Assembly (NCBI GenBank): GCA_041565275.1
Contig: JBFGVE010000014.1
Span: forward strand, 1-34,022
Length of the DNA: 34,022 nt
Direction: 5' to 3'
Source: CAWUKT01 sp041565275
GTDB lineage: Bacteria > Bacteroidota > Bacteroidia > J057 > JADKCL01
Shown: positions 16,630 to 24,723 of the stretch, piece by piece
Layout of the letters: each line of letters starts with the position of its first letter
Numbering within the stretch: the first letter of the stretch is position 1
Notes under the pieces: generated by a model
The model's database searches: none
Seen by the model: the letters and a program-made list of their open reading frames with translations, nothing else
What the model was told of the DNA's origin: nothing
Program-made: the position numbers and the translations under genes

Positions 16630-16854
16630 ATGAGTCTCATTCGTTTAACTCGCGCCTCTAGGAGTTCCTCCACTCAGCCTGATTTTCTCGAAATCACCGT
16701 CAATGTCTCTCGTGTCATGTATATTGAGAATTATGATGGAACTGATGAAGGAGAAAGCAGGGTTTGGATGGAAAGTGGTCGCCAGATCATTGTCATGGAA
16801 ACCCAAGATGAGATCCGCGAAGCCAGCTTAGAATCTAGCTTAGGAAACAAATAA
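16630..16854 (+). CDS. Small FlbD-like protein of unknown function
   Basis: A 74-residue protein. ATG 16630 is preferred to the in-frame ATG at 16594 because the pattern begins MSLIRLTRASRSS. The stretch ITVNVSRVMYIENYDGTDEGESRVWMESGRQIIVMETQDEI resembles the strand-turn-strand layout of FlbD-like proteins (L.RL...; V..I........V....G..I.V.E...EI). No flagellar genes are seen nearby, so the flagellar role is not implied. It is divergent from the carbamoyltransferase. It has no signal peptide or membrane span, so it is probably cytoplasmic. Confidence 0.6.
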   Translation: MSLIRLTRASRSSSTQPDFLEITVNVSRVMYIENYDGTDEGESRVWMESGRQIIVMETQDEIREASLESSLGNK

Positions 16855-16998
16855 GTCCAAATCTTCTATCCTTTAGATACTTTTGGTTGTCTAACTCCAA
16901 CAGAATGGGTTTTTTGTAAAACACCCGCATATGTGTAGGCAAGTAGAACAGAGGTAGGTTCCTGAGATTCCCTTCATTTAGCTACGGGTATCTAGGAG

Positions 16999-18195
16999 CT
17001 ATTCCAAGTCTGCTAAATCATGCGAACTACTAGAAAGAGCAGTTTCCCGTTGTTCTTTCCAGAAGAGAAGAAATCGATCTGTATAGATGAGTGCCACGGT
17101 TGTCAGAGGCAGGGTGAGGAATGTACCGGCCAAGCCTCCAAAGAAGTGTATCCAAATTGTGGTAAAGAAGATAAAAAAAGCGGGATTGATACTTGAGGAT
17201 CCCTCCATAAACTTAGGGTAAAACACCAATTCTTCCGCAGCAGAGACTAAAACGAATACCCCAATGATAATCCCATAGTAAAGGAAGAAGCTCTCGCCCT
17301 GTTCCACGGATACCACCCAGGAACAGAGCGCTAAGGGAACCAGGGAGAGGTAATGAAAGTGGGCAATGTAGCAGAGTATCCCTGTGAGAATCCCCAGTAT
17401 AATAGCTCCGGGAATATTTAAAAATAAAAAAGTCGTGATAAAGATCACAGAGCAGATCAGTACGATCAGGGAGCGCTGCCTGAAATAATCGAGGAATACT
17501 CGTTTGAAATCCAGAATAAAATCTCCCAGACCTCCACTCATCTCGTGAAAACTCCCAAAGTACTTCTCGAACTTTCGTTCGAAATAAGAGAAAGTAAATA
17601 GAGTCGCAAAGAAATACCCAAAGGACGACAAGAAGATCAACAGCCAATTGATACTATTTCCCTTTTCTCCGGGGGGGCCATCTTCTTCCCCCTGATCAAT
17701 AAATGAGGTGAGGTTTGAGAGTGCATCAGCTAGAATTTCCATACTGCTGCTGTCCAGGCTGTTTATGCCGTTCAGGCTGTCCAGATCGTTCAGGCTGTCC
17801 AGATCAAATGAATTCAATTTTTCCTGGACTTTATCACTGGTGTATACCATTTCGATGTAGGATTTAATTTCCTCATTGGCCTCATCAATTTCTGTTTGGT
17901 GGGATTGTGTAAAAGTGATAAAGGCCCCATTCAGACGTTGGATATCATTGAGGATCTGGGCACCAAGGAAAAAAAGTATTCCTGTGACAATAGCAATTCC
18001 AAGGACCAGATAGGTGATCACGGCAAGGTTCCGGTTGGGGATAAATTTTTGAAGTTTGTTAACGTGGGTATTGGCAATGTAGGCACCCGATAAGCCTAAA
18101 ACGAAGGGGATAACCAATTCTCCCAGATAATACAGGATCAACATGGAGACTGCAAGGGCACCTATGTTCACGAGATATGGTTTCGCTTTTTTCAT
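16999..18195 (-). CDS. AI-2E family transporter (permease)
   Basis: A 398-residue polytopic membrane protein of the AI-2E/UPF0118 family. Hydrophobic segments start in the N-terminal third (9-40, 58-80). A long polar domain (about 85-185) follows, then a C-terminal bundle (187-207, 240-290, 300-325, 335-375). The family includes TqsA (autoinducer-2 export) and Na+(Li+)/H+ antiporters, so the substrate is open. The polar domain carries a short repeat, DLDSLNDLDSLNGINSLDSS (about 130-150), encoded by an 18-bp tandem repeat; this is unusual. It is transcribed alone, downstream of the kinase gene on the same strand with a gap of about 110 bases. Confidence 0.88.
   Translation of the reverse strand: MKKAKPYLVNIGALAVSMLILYYLGELVIPFVLGLSGAYIANTHVNKLQKFIPNRNLAVITYLVLGIAIVTGILFFLGAQILNDIQRLNGAFITFTQSHQTEIDEANEEIKSYIEMVYTSDKVQEKLNSFDLDSLNDLDSLNGINSLDSSSMEILADALSNLTSFIDQGEEDGPPGEKGNSINWLLIFLSSFGYFFATLFTFSYFERKFEKYFGSFHEMSGGLGDFILDFKRVFLDYFRQRSLIVLICSVIFITTFLFLNIPGAIILGILTGILCYIAHFHYLSLVPLALCSWVVSVEQGESFFLYYGIIIGVFVLVSAAEELVFYPKFMEGSSSINPAFFIFFTTIWIHFFGGLAGTFLTLPLTTVALIYTDRFLLFWKEQRETALSSSSHDLADLE
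17770..17805. repeat. 18-bp perfect tandem duplication in the AI-2E gene
   Basis: GTTCAGGCTGTCCAGATC occurs twice in a row (17770-17787 and 17788-17805), with a decayed partial copy just before it (CTGTCCAGGCTGTTT). Each unit encodes six residues (DLDSLN), so expansion or contraction keeps frame. Confidence 0.85.
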
Positions 18196-18307
18196 AACTT
18201 ATGACCTCAAGGAATTATGGCTTTTCAAGAGTGAACCAAGGATTTGGAAACCTCAACATAGGTTGAAAGATACCAAAAATTGAGCAAGTGGATGCTGGGT
18301 TCTTTAT

Positions 18308-19261
18308 TCAGGTTTGATCAATCCCCAACAACATTCGAAAACGATTACTCACCACGCTTGTGTCATATGCTAACCACTTCTCAAGGACATCCCAGGCATC
18401 TTCCTGGTTTTTTACAATGTATTCAGTATCCGTCCCGTTGGCCTGGGCCTCAGAAGAATTCGCTACCGATACGCACAGTCGTATAGGGATGAGATAATAA
18501 AGAAGGTCAACCTCTTCCGGTAAGAGCGGAAATATAGCGTGATATGCTTTCAAAATGCCTTCAATCATACCAAGAGGTTCCCGTTTGTTGGTTAAGCTTG
18601 AATAAGCCATAGCAATGCTGATCTCATTGACCAAGGGGGAAAAGCAGATGTCATCAAAATCAATGATCCCGGCGATCTTATTCTTTTCTACAATGACATT
18701 TTGTTCGTTGAGGTCACCATGGATGATGGAATGGCGAAGGGTATGCTGGATCGGGGCTACGTGCTCGGCAAACTGATCCATGAAGTAGTTGACCCATCGG
18801 CGATGGGTGACGGATCGAATATGCCGAACCTTAGGGCGGTTGATCAGACAATGCTGCTGGTCCCATCTTAATTTCCTTGCCTCAATGGTAGGATCGCGTT
18901 TCCCAGCCAATTCCCTGCTGAGAAGCCCTATGGCCTGACCAAAATTATCTAGTAACTTTTTGTTCTGTTTGGCCTTTCCTAAAATATCACCTTCAATGTA
19001 TTTATATAACCGGGTCAGAGATCCATCGGAGAGTTCCTGAGAAGGGACAATAGAACATGGAATCTGGAAAGGTAGCCTGGATGCAAGTTCATTTAGAAGC
19101 TTAATCTCAGCCCTCAAAACTGGAAATCCTTTCGGGTCTTTGTAGTGCTTGATGACTCGATAACCCTCAGCTGTCTCTATTAAGTAATTGGTTGATTCAT
19201 AGCCATCCATTTTACTTATATTCAAGGCTTTAAGATGATATAAGTCAAGTATTTTATTCAT
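18308..19261 (-). CDS. APH/choline-kinase-like phosphotransferase
   Basis: A 317-residue cytoplasmic kinase-fold protein. I place the start at ATG 19261 (MNKILDLYHLKALNISKMDG); an in-frame ATG at 19306 would add 15 residues. The N-lobe has YESTNYLIE...YRVIKHY with the likely ATP Lys. The catalytic loop is HGDLNEQNV (181-189) and the metal site is IIDFDD (199-204), both standard for the APH family. DICFSPLVNEISIAMAYSSL resembles the kinase modules of hydroxylysine kinase-like proteins, often fused to aminotransferases, but no such fusion exists here. The substrate is probably a small amine or amino alcohol; an antibiotic target is not indicated. It lies 67 bases downstream of queG. Confidence 0.8.
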   Translation of the reverse strand: MNKILDLYHLKALNISKMDGYESTNYLIETAEGYRVIKHYKDPKGFPVLRAEIKLLNELASRLPFQIPCSIVPSQELSDGSLTRLYKYIEGDILGKAKQNKKLLDNFGQAIGLLSRELAGKRDPTIEARKLRWDQQHCLINRPKVRHIRSVTHRRWVNYFMDQFAEHVAPIQHTLRHSIIHGDLNEQNVIVEKNKIAGIIDFDDICFSPLVNEISIAMAYSSLTNKREPLGMIEGILKAYHAIFPLLPEEVDLLYYLIPIRLCVSVANSSEAQANGTDTEYIVKNQEDAWDVLEKWLAYDTSVVSNRFRMLLGIDQT

Positions 19262-19328
19262 ATAGTTCAAGTTTAGGTCTCCCTGTAAAGTCGCAAATGA
19301 AAACATTCATTCTGAGGCCTACGATCCT

Positions 19329-20231
19329 TTAGAGATTTTTCAGGTTGTTCAGCATCTTTTCCCACTTCACACGAGAAATTGCACTTTTCTGTGTCAGTCT
19401 TTTATATTCTTTCTGCTCCAATCCCAGCCATTCTGATTTTCCGAAGGCCAGAATATGATCTAAGGGTTTGAATTCCTCAACCTTATGAGCTTTAGAAAAC
19501 CGATTCCAGGGACATACATCCTGACAGATATCACAACCATATGCCCATCCATCGGTTTTTCCAATAAATTCCGGAGGCATATTCTCCCGCAATTCGATGG
19601 TGAGGTAACTAATGCATTTATTGGAATCAATTTGGTAGGGAGTAAGGGCATCCGTAGGGCAGGCATCAATACATTTGGTACAGGTACCACAGAAATCCTT
19701 CATCGGGCCATCATAATCCAGTTCCAGATCGAGAATAATTTCACCTATGAAATACCATGATCCTAGTTTGGGATTAATAAGGTTAGTATGCTTACCAATC
19801 CATCCCAACCCTCCACGCAAGGCCCAGGCCTTGTCCATTACTGGAGCTGAGTCGGTAAATACACGTGCATTGACCTCTCCAACTTGAGCCTGAATAAATT
19901 CAAGCAGACGATACAACCTCCTCTTGATCACTTTATGGTAATCCTCTCCCCAAGCGTAAGTTGAAATCTTTGGTGCGTCAGGCAACTGCTTTTGGTTGGA
20001 AGCAGGGTGATAATTGAGTAAAACACTTATTACGGATTTGGCACCCTCTACGAGAAGACGAGGGTCAACCCTTTTTTCAAAGTGATTCTCCATCCAACTC
20101 ATAGTACCATGTCGACCCTCTCTCAGCCAATTCTCAAGGTAGTGGGCTTCTTTTTCAAGAAAGCCGGCCTTAGAGATCCCTATTAGATCAAATCCAAGTT
20201 CAATCGCTTTATTCTTAATCTTCTGCTTCAC
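19329..20231 (-). CDS. queG: Epoxyqueuosine reductase QueG
   Basis: A 300-residue cobalamin- and Fe-S-dependent enzyme that reduces epoxyqueuosine to queuosine in tRNA, the last step of Q synthesis. VFTDSAPVMDKAWA (124-137) contains the conserved active-site Asp region. It is followed by RGGLGWIGKHTNLI, the cobalamin-binding portion. Two [4Fe-4S] motifs are present: CGTCTKCIDACP (181-192) and YGCDICQDVCPWN (231-243). The C-terminal HEAT-repeat extension of E. coli-type QueG (about 380 residues) is absent or very short, as in shorter homologues. The kinase gene follows on the same strand. Confidence 0.93.
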   Translation of the reverse strand: MKQKIKNKAIELGFDLIGISKAGFLEKEAHYLENWLREGRHGTMSWMENHFEKRVDPRLLVEGAKSVISVLLNYHPASNQKQLPDAPKISTYAWGEDYHKVIKRRLYRLLEFIQAQVGEVNARVFTDSAPVMDKAWALRGGLGWIGKHTNLINPKLGSWYFIGEIILDLELDYDGPMKDFCGTCTKCIDACPTDALTPYQIDSNKCISYLTIELRENMPPEFIGKTDGWAYGCDICQDVCPWNRFSKAHKVEEFKPLDHILAFGKSEWLGLEQKEYKRLTQKSAISRVKWEKMLNNLKNL

Positions 20232-20378
20232 AGGATATTTGGGGAGTCAAGATACAACTTTCCGGCCAATAAAGACCCCAGTTTCGGCCAATGGAATTCC
20301 CGATGAAAACCCCGGACCATCCTCAAATATCGGGTAAGTCCTGAATGACTGCGGTAAATGAGTTACCACGAGTATTTC

Positions 20379-21392
20379 TCAAGAGAACAAATTGCTTTGA
20401 TCACCACTGGGAAGAATCCCAAAGTGTTGAAAGGCTTTTTCAGTTGCTACCCTGCCTCGTGCTGTCCTTTTAATGAACCCTTCCATGATCAGGTAGGGTT
20501 CATAGACCTCTTCAATTGTTTCAGATTCTTCACCTACTGCGGTTGCAATGGTTGACAGCCCTACTGGTCCTCCTTTGAACTTAATGATAATAGTACGCAG
20601 GATCTTATTGTCCATGTCATCCAGACCTGCCTCATCCACATCCAAGGCTTTCAGGGCAAATTTGGCAATTTCGAGGGTGATGACACCATTGCCCTTGACC
20701 ATAGCAAAGTCTCTGGTCCTGCGGAGCAATCGATTGGCAATCCTTGGAGTTCCCCGGCTTCGCCTGGCAATTTCAAGGGCAGCCTGGGAATCAATTCTAA
20801 CATCAAGTACTCTGGCGGAACGTCGGATAATTATAGCAAGCGTTTCGGCATTGTAATATTCCAGTCGGAAGTTGATACCAAACCGTGCCAAGAGAGGAGA
20901 GGTCAGCAAGCCAGCTCTGGTAGTAGCCCCTACAAGTGTGAAAGGATTCAAGGTGATTTCAACGCTGCGGGCATTGGGACCAGTTTCAATCATCAAGTCG
21001 ATCTTAAAATCTTCCATGGCAGAGTAGAGATACTCTTCCACAACCGGACTAAGCCTATGGATCTCGTCGATGAACAGGACATCTTTAGGCTCAAGGTTGG
21101 TGAGGAGGCCAGCCAGATCCCCTGGTTTTTCCAATACAGGCCCAGATGTGACTTGAATATTGGAGGTGAGTTCATTACTGATAATGTATGAGAGGGTTGT
21201 TTTACCCAATCCCGGAGGTCCGTGAAGTAAAACATGGTCTAGTGATTCACCTCTGAGCTTGGCTGCCTGGACAAATATCTGAAGATTTTCTATCAACTTG
21301 GGCTGACCGGAAAACTCCTCAAATCGCTTAGGACGCAAGACAATATCATCATCTTCATACCCACTCCCAGAATCCATGATTTGATCTCTCAT
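20379..21392 (-). CDS. ruvB: Holliday junction branch-migration helicase RuvB
   Basis: A 337-residue AAA+ motor that drives Holliday junction branch migration with RuvA. The start is taken at ATG 21392; a second ATG at 21377 is possible. In order: YEDDDIVLRPKRFEEFSGQ; Walker A HGPPGLGKTT; Walker B FIDEIHRLSPVVEEYLY; sensor region LVGATTRAGLL; arginine-finger area SPLLARFGI; and the C-terminal winged helix with GPVGLSTIATAVGEE and YLIMEGFIKRTARGR. All catalytic features are intact and length is normal. It is divergent from glmM, with promoters for both in the 110-bp spacer. Confidence 0.96.
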   Translation of the reverse strand: MRDQIMDSGSGYEDDDIVLRPKRFEEFSGQPKLIENLQIFVQAAKLRGESLDHVLLHGPPGLGKTTLSYIISNELTSNIQVTSGPVLEKPGDLAGLLTNLEPKDVLFIDEIHRLSPVVEEYLYSAMEDFKIDLMIETGPNARSVEITLNPFTLVGATTRAGLLTSPLLARFGINFRLEYYNAETLAIIIRRSARVLDVRIDSQAALEIARRSRGTPRIANRLLRRTRDFAMVKGNGVITLEIAKFALKALDVDEAGLDDMDNKILRTIIIKFKGGPVGLSTIATAVGEESETIEEVYEPYLIMEGFIKRTARGRVATEKAFQHFGILPSGDQSNLFS

Positions 21393-21448
21393 GCACCACA
21401 AACATAATCAAAAAACAGATCAGGAATCCGTTCCTTCGGTGGATAACC

Positions 21449-21480
21449 TTTGCCAATAAGGTATCCTTTCACCATATTTG
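21449..21480 (+). promoter_or_regulatory. Possible Bacteroidetes-type promoter for the glmM gene
   Basis: TTTG (21449-21452), then 20 bases, then CATATTTG (21473-21480), which differs by one base from TAnnTTTG. It lies 23 bases before the ATG. Spacing matches the -33/-7 arrangement known in Bacteroidetes. A computational motif fit only. Confidence 0.4.
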
Positions 21481-21503
21481 CAGATAAGATCAAACAGGAA
21501 ATT

Positions 21504-22886
21504 ATGACCTTAATTGCTTCTATTTCAGGGATTCGAGGCACTATCGGAGGAAAGCCATATGAAAATCTAACCCCATTAGACGTTGTAAAATTCACCTCAG
21601 CCTTTGGAATATGGATGACAACAAAGTCTTCCAGCCGCAAGGTGATTTTGGGAAGAGACGCGCGTCCTTCGGGACTAATGCTGGAGGGATTGGTAGCTTC
21701 AACCCTGATAGGTTTGGGATTTGATGTTATCAATTTAGGGTTATCTACTACTCCGACTGTAGAAATGGCAGTCCCCTATTATGAAGCAGCTGGTGGGATT
21801 GTCCTGACAGCATCCCACAATCCAAAGGAATGGAATGCTCTCAAATTGCTCGGAAAGAAAGGGGAGTTCCTTACCCGCAAAGAAGGACTGGAAATCCTAA
21901 GCATCGTTGACAGAGGTTTTTATTCTTTTGCACCCATTGATGAAATTGGCACTATCACAGATGTCCGTGATTTCGGAGAGATTCATATTAAAAAGATTTT
22001 GGAACTCCCCTTGGTAGATGCCTATGCCGTCAAAAACGCCGGTTTGAAAATTGCTGTAGATGGGGTCAACAGTTCCGGAGGGATTTATGTGCCGCAATTG
22101 CTACGGGCCATGGGCATCAAAGAAATCATCGAGATAAATTGTATCCCCAATGGAAACTTTTCACACAATCCTGAACCCCTCAAAGAAAATTTAATTGAAA
22201 CGTCAAAAATTACCAAAATCTCCGGAGCTGACCTTTGCATTGTGGTTGATCCTGACGTTGACCGCCTGGCCTTGATCGATGAAAATGGAGAGATGTTCGG
22301 GGAAGAATATACCTTGGTTGCAGTTGCTGATTATGTACTTCAACACAAGAAGGGGACGGTTGTCTCAAATTTATCTTCCAGCAGAGCCCTTAAAGATTTG
22401 GCAGAATTTCATGGTTGTCCTTACAAGGCAAGTGCGGTTGGGGAAGTGAATGTTACCGATAAGATGAGACGCCATGATGCAGTCATTGGCGGAGAAGGGA
22501 ATGGGGGAGTAATATTGCCTGACCTACATTATGGAAGAGATGCCTTGGTAGGTATTGCTTTGTTCCTGAGCCATCTGGTCAAGAGTAAAATGAAGTGTTC
22601 TGAATTAAGAGCTACTTATCCCAATTATTACATGTCTAAGCAGAAAGTTTTTCTTAAGTCTGGAGTTGACGTGGAGGTTATTTTGAAAACGATATATAAG
22701 GAATACGAAAGCGAAGATATCAACGATGTGGATGGGGTTAAAATTGACTTCCTCCATTCATGGGTACATCTTCGCAAATCAAATACTGAACCGATCATTC
22801 GTATATACTCGGAAGCAAAAAGTTTAGTAGAAGCTGAATCACTTGCGGATAAGTTCAAGGAGAGAATTTTACAACTTAATAGCTAG
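21504..22886 (+). CDS. glmM: Phosphoglucosamine mutase (alpha-D-phosphohexomutase family)
   Basis: A 460-residue phosphohexomutase, probably converting glucosamine-6-phosphate to glucosamine-1-phosphate for UDP-GlcNAc synthesis. ATG 21504 is chosen because MTLIASISGIRGTIGG is the family N-terminus and AGGAA precedes it; an in-frame ATG at 21450 is upstream of the promoter candidate. The phosphoserine loop is LTASHNPKEWNALK (Ser104). The Mg2+ loop is DPDVDRLALID, the sugar loop GGEGNGGVILP, and the phosphate-binding loop is near HLRKSNTEPIIRIYSEA. Related mutases (phosphoglucomutase, phosphomannomutase) cannot be fully excluded. Cysteine desulfurase follows after 21 bases, so they are probably cotranscribed. 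Confidence 0.88.
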   Translation: MTLIASISGIRGTIGGKPYENLTPLDVVKFTSAFGIWMTTKSSSRKVILGRDARPSGLMLEGLVASTLIGLGFDVINLGLSTTPTVEMAVPYYEAAGGIVLTASHNPKEWNALKLLGKKGEFLTRKEGLEILSIVDRGFYSFAPIDEIGTITDVRDFGEIHIKKILELPLVDAYAVKNAGLKIAVDGVNSSGGIYVPQLLRAMGIKEIIEINCIPNGNFSHNPEPLKENLIETSKITKISGADLCIVVDPDVDRLALIDENGEMFGEEYTLVAVADYVLQHKKGTVVSNLSSSRALKDLAEFHGCPYKASAVGEVNVTDKMRRHDAVIGGEGNGGVILPDLHYGRDALVGIALFLSHLVKSKMKCSELRATYPNYYMSKQKVFLKSGVDVEVILKTIYKEYESEDINDVDGVKIDFLHSWVHLRKSNTEPIIRIYSEAKSLVEAESLADKFKERILQLNS

Positions 22887-22907
22887 TACTCAAAAAGGAC
22901 GCAATCT

Positions 22908-24050
22908 ATGAAGCGGATATATCTGGACAACGCTGCATCTACTCCCATGGATTCTGAAGTTATCAATTATATGATTCCCTTTCTGAAGGATTCCTATGGC
23001 AATCCTTCTTCCATTCATGATCATGGTAGAAAACTTCGTGCGATAGTCGAAAAGTCTCGAAAAGAAATTGCAGAATTATTGGGTGCCTCACCAACCGAAA
23101 TTTTCTTTACAAGTGGAGGTACAGAAGCGGACAACCTAGCCATCAAAGGTGTTGTGAAAGGTATGGGAGTTCGCAATGTAGTAACTTCGAGAATTGAACA
23201 TCATGCAGTCACGCATCCTGTAGAGGAATTTGAAAAAGAAGGTATTAATGTTGAGTGGTTAGAGGTAGATTCCCAAGGGCGTCCAAATCTTGAACAGTTA
23301 GAATATGTACTCTCAAACCAGGGTCCAACCCTGGTTTCTCTTATGCATGCCAACAATGAATTGGGGACGATTATAGATATTGACAAGGTAGCTGAGATTT
23401 GTGAGAAATACGGTTCAATCTTTCATTCTGACACGGTTCAGTCCATTTCAAATGTAAAATATAACCTTGGTAAATCCCCAGTTCATTTTATCACTGCTGC
23501 TTCGCATAAGTTTTATGGCCCCAAGGGGATCGGCTTCCTGTACATGAAGGCAGGAATTCAGATACCTTCTCTCATCTGTGGAGGACCCCAAGAGAGGAAC
23601 CTGAGAGCTGGAACAGAGAATGTGCCGGCTATTGCGGCTATGGCCTTCGCACTTAAGCGTTGTTATGCAAATTTCGATGAGAAAAATGCTAAACTTAGAA
23701 AGCTGAAAAGCTATATGAAAAATGGGCTGGAAACTAGGTTTACCGGGATAAAATTTAATGGTGACATCTCTGAAGAAGGTTCGATCCCAACTGTCCTAAA
23801 TGTGGCCTTTCCTGGTGAAGAAGCTAATTCAATGTTGTTGTTCAATCTAGATATCAATGGCATCTCCGCTTCCGGAGGATCAGCTTGTACAAGTGGAAGC
23901 GTGGTCGGGAGTCATGTTCTGAAAGGGATTGGTTGCGAACCCATAAGGGCCGCAAACTCAATCCGATTCTCTTTTGGTGTTCAGAATACCCTCGAGGAAA
24001 TAGACCAGACGCTGGAAAAACTTACTTCCCTTATTAAACTACCTGTTTAA
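22908..24050 (+). CDS. Cysteine desulfurase (NifS/IscS family)
   Basis: A 380-residue PLP enzyme that takes sulfur from cysteine, forming a persulfide for Fe-S clusters and thiolated tRNA. YLDNAASTPMD opens the protein. The PLP Lys is Lys201 in SHKFYGPKGIG. The persulfide Cys is Cys327 in ASGGSACTSGS, typical of the IscS-like group. HSDTVQS and NLRAGTENVPAI are also intact. No iscU or regulator gene adjoins it; instead it follows glmM by 21 bases. It converges on the HTH gene. It contains the only CTCGAG site I found in the window (23991-23996). Confidence 0.93.
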   Translation: MKRIYLDNAASTPMDSEVINYMIPFLKDSYGNPSSIHDHGRKLRAIVEKSRKEIAELLGASPTEIFFTSGGTEADNLAIKGVVKGMGVRNVVTSRIEHHAVTHPVEEFEKEGINVEWLEVDSQGRPNLEQLEYVLSNQGPTLVSLMHANNELGTIIDIDKVAEICEKYGSIFHSDTVQSISNVKYNLGKSPVHFITAASHKFYGPKGIGFLYMKAGIQIPSLICGGPQERNLRAGTENVPAIAAMAFALKRCYANFDEKNAKLRKLKSYMKNGLETRFTGIKFNGDISEEGSIPTVLNVAFPGEEANSMLLFNLDINGISASGGSACTSGSVVGSHVLKGIGCEPIRAANSIRFSFGVQNTLEEIDQTLEKLTSLIKLPV

Positions 24051-24076
24051 GATTTTCTGGCCTACATTGCCTTTCT

Positions 24077-24427
24077 CTACTTAAGACCCTGTAGGAAATC
24101 ATGAGCCATGCTGCCAAAAAGGATTTCCAATAGCTTCTCCTGTTGTAAGCCCGACAATTCAACAACAAGTTTCACAATAGGACCTTGAGTTGGCTCATCT
24201 TCGGAAGAACCAAGGGTGGGTCCGAATCCTGGTCTCAGGAAAAAACGAAAAAAATCGTAATCAAGGACTCGACCAATCTTTTTCAGTAGACGGGTGTCCA
24301 AACTTTCTTTGCGAAGTAGTGTATTCACGTTCTGGCGGCTGGTGTTAATCCTTCTACCAAACTCCGCCTTAGTCATCCCTACTTCTTTAATACGCTCTTC
24401 AATCAGGCGTCCGATGTGAATATCCAT
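24077..24427 (-). CDS. Small HTH (Xre-like) transcriptional regulator
   Basis: A 116-residue protein starting at ATG 24427 (MDIHIGRLIEERIKEVGMT); ten further upstream codons are in frame but unlikely. The helix-turn-helix is IKEVGMTKAEFGRRINTSRQNVNTLLRKESLDTRLLKKIGRVLDYDFF (about 13-60), the usual Cro/C1-like arrangement. The acidic linker has GSSEDEP and the C-terminal tail is hydrophobic and charged, possibly for dimerisation. The form is common in Bacteroidetes. No target gene is adjacent apart from itself; repeats upstream suggest autoregulation. Confidence 0.8.
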   Translation of the reverse strand: MDIHIGRLIEERIKEVGMTKAEFGRRINTSRQNVNTLLRKESLDTRLLKKIGRVLDYDFFRFFLRPGFGPTLGSSEDEPTQGPIVKLVVELSGLQQEKLLEILFGSMAHDFLQGLK

Positions 24428-24445
24428 AATGCTATTATTTATTAG

Positions 24446-24506
24446 CAAATGTATCAAAATATTGGCGAATTTGCATTCGTATTTGTACTATTTTTATTCA
24501 CATTTG
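24446..24506 (-). promoter_or_regulatory. Possible promoter and operator region of the HTH gene
   Basis: On minus, TACATTTG (24446-24453 complement) fits the TAnnTTTG -7 consensus, 18 bases before the start. Just upstream are two near-copies on plus, ATTCGTATTTG (24475-24485) and ATTCACATTTG (24496-24506). They differ at two positions and are spaced 21 bases apart, about two helical turns. This is the layout of paired operator half-sites. No clear -33 element was found. Confidence 0.35.
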
Positions 24507-24648
24507 AATACTTTATAGCTATATTGCGAATTGTATTGGTAAATAAGGTTTTGGTAGCCGCTCTCCATGAATAGCATGGGTATAAAGAAGAAGATTAACT
24601 ACAATTTGTAATGGACACACTTATTGATTGTAAGTTGACCATAGTACC

Positions 24649-24687
24649 AAAAAAAAGACATGCTGTTCATCTATAGAACAGCATGTC
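24649..24687 (-). terminator. Intrinsic terminator after the acidic-protein gene
   Basis: Perfect 12-bp stem GACATGCTGTTC (24657-24668) and its complement (24676-24687), with a 7-base loop. On the minus strand it is followed by C then eight T. It lies 36 bases after the stop of the Asp/Glu-rich protein gene. Confidence 0.9.
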
Positions 24688-24723
24688 ATTCTGAAGGTAA
24701 ATATTAGTTGCTTTGTGGAAGCG

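Noticed and set aside
18308..19261. Aminoglycoside resistance gene
   Set aside because: Only the general kinase core is shared; sequence around the catalytic loop is closer to metabolic amine kinases, and the context is housekeeping.
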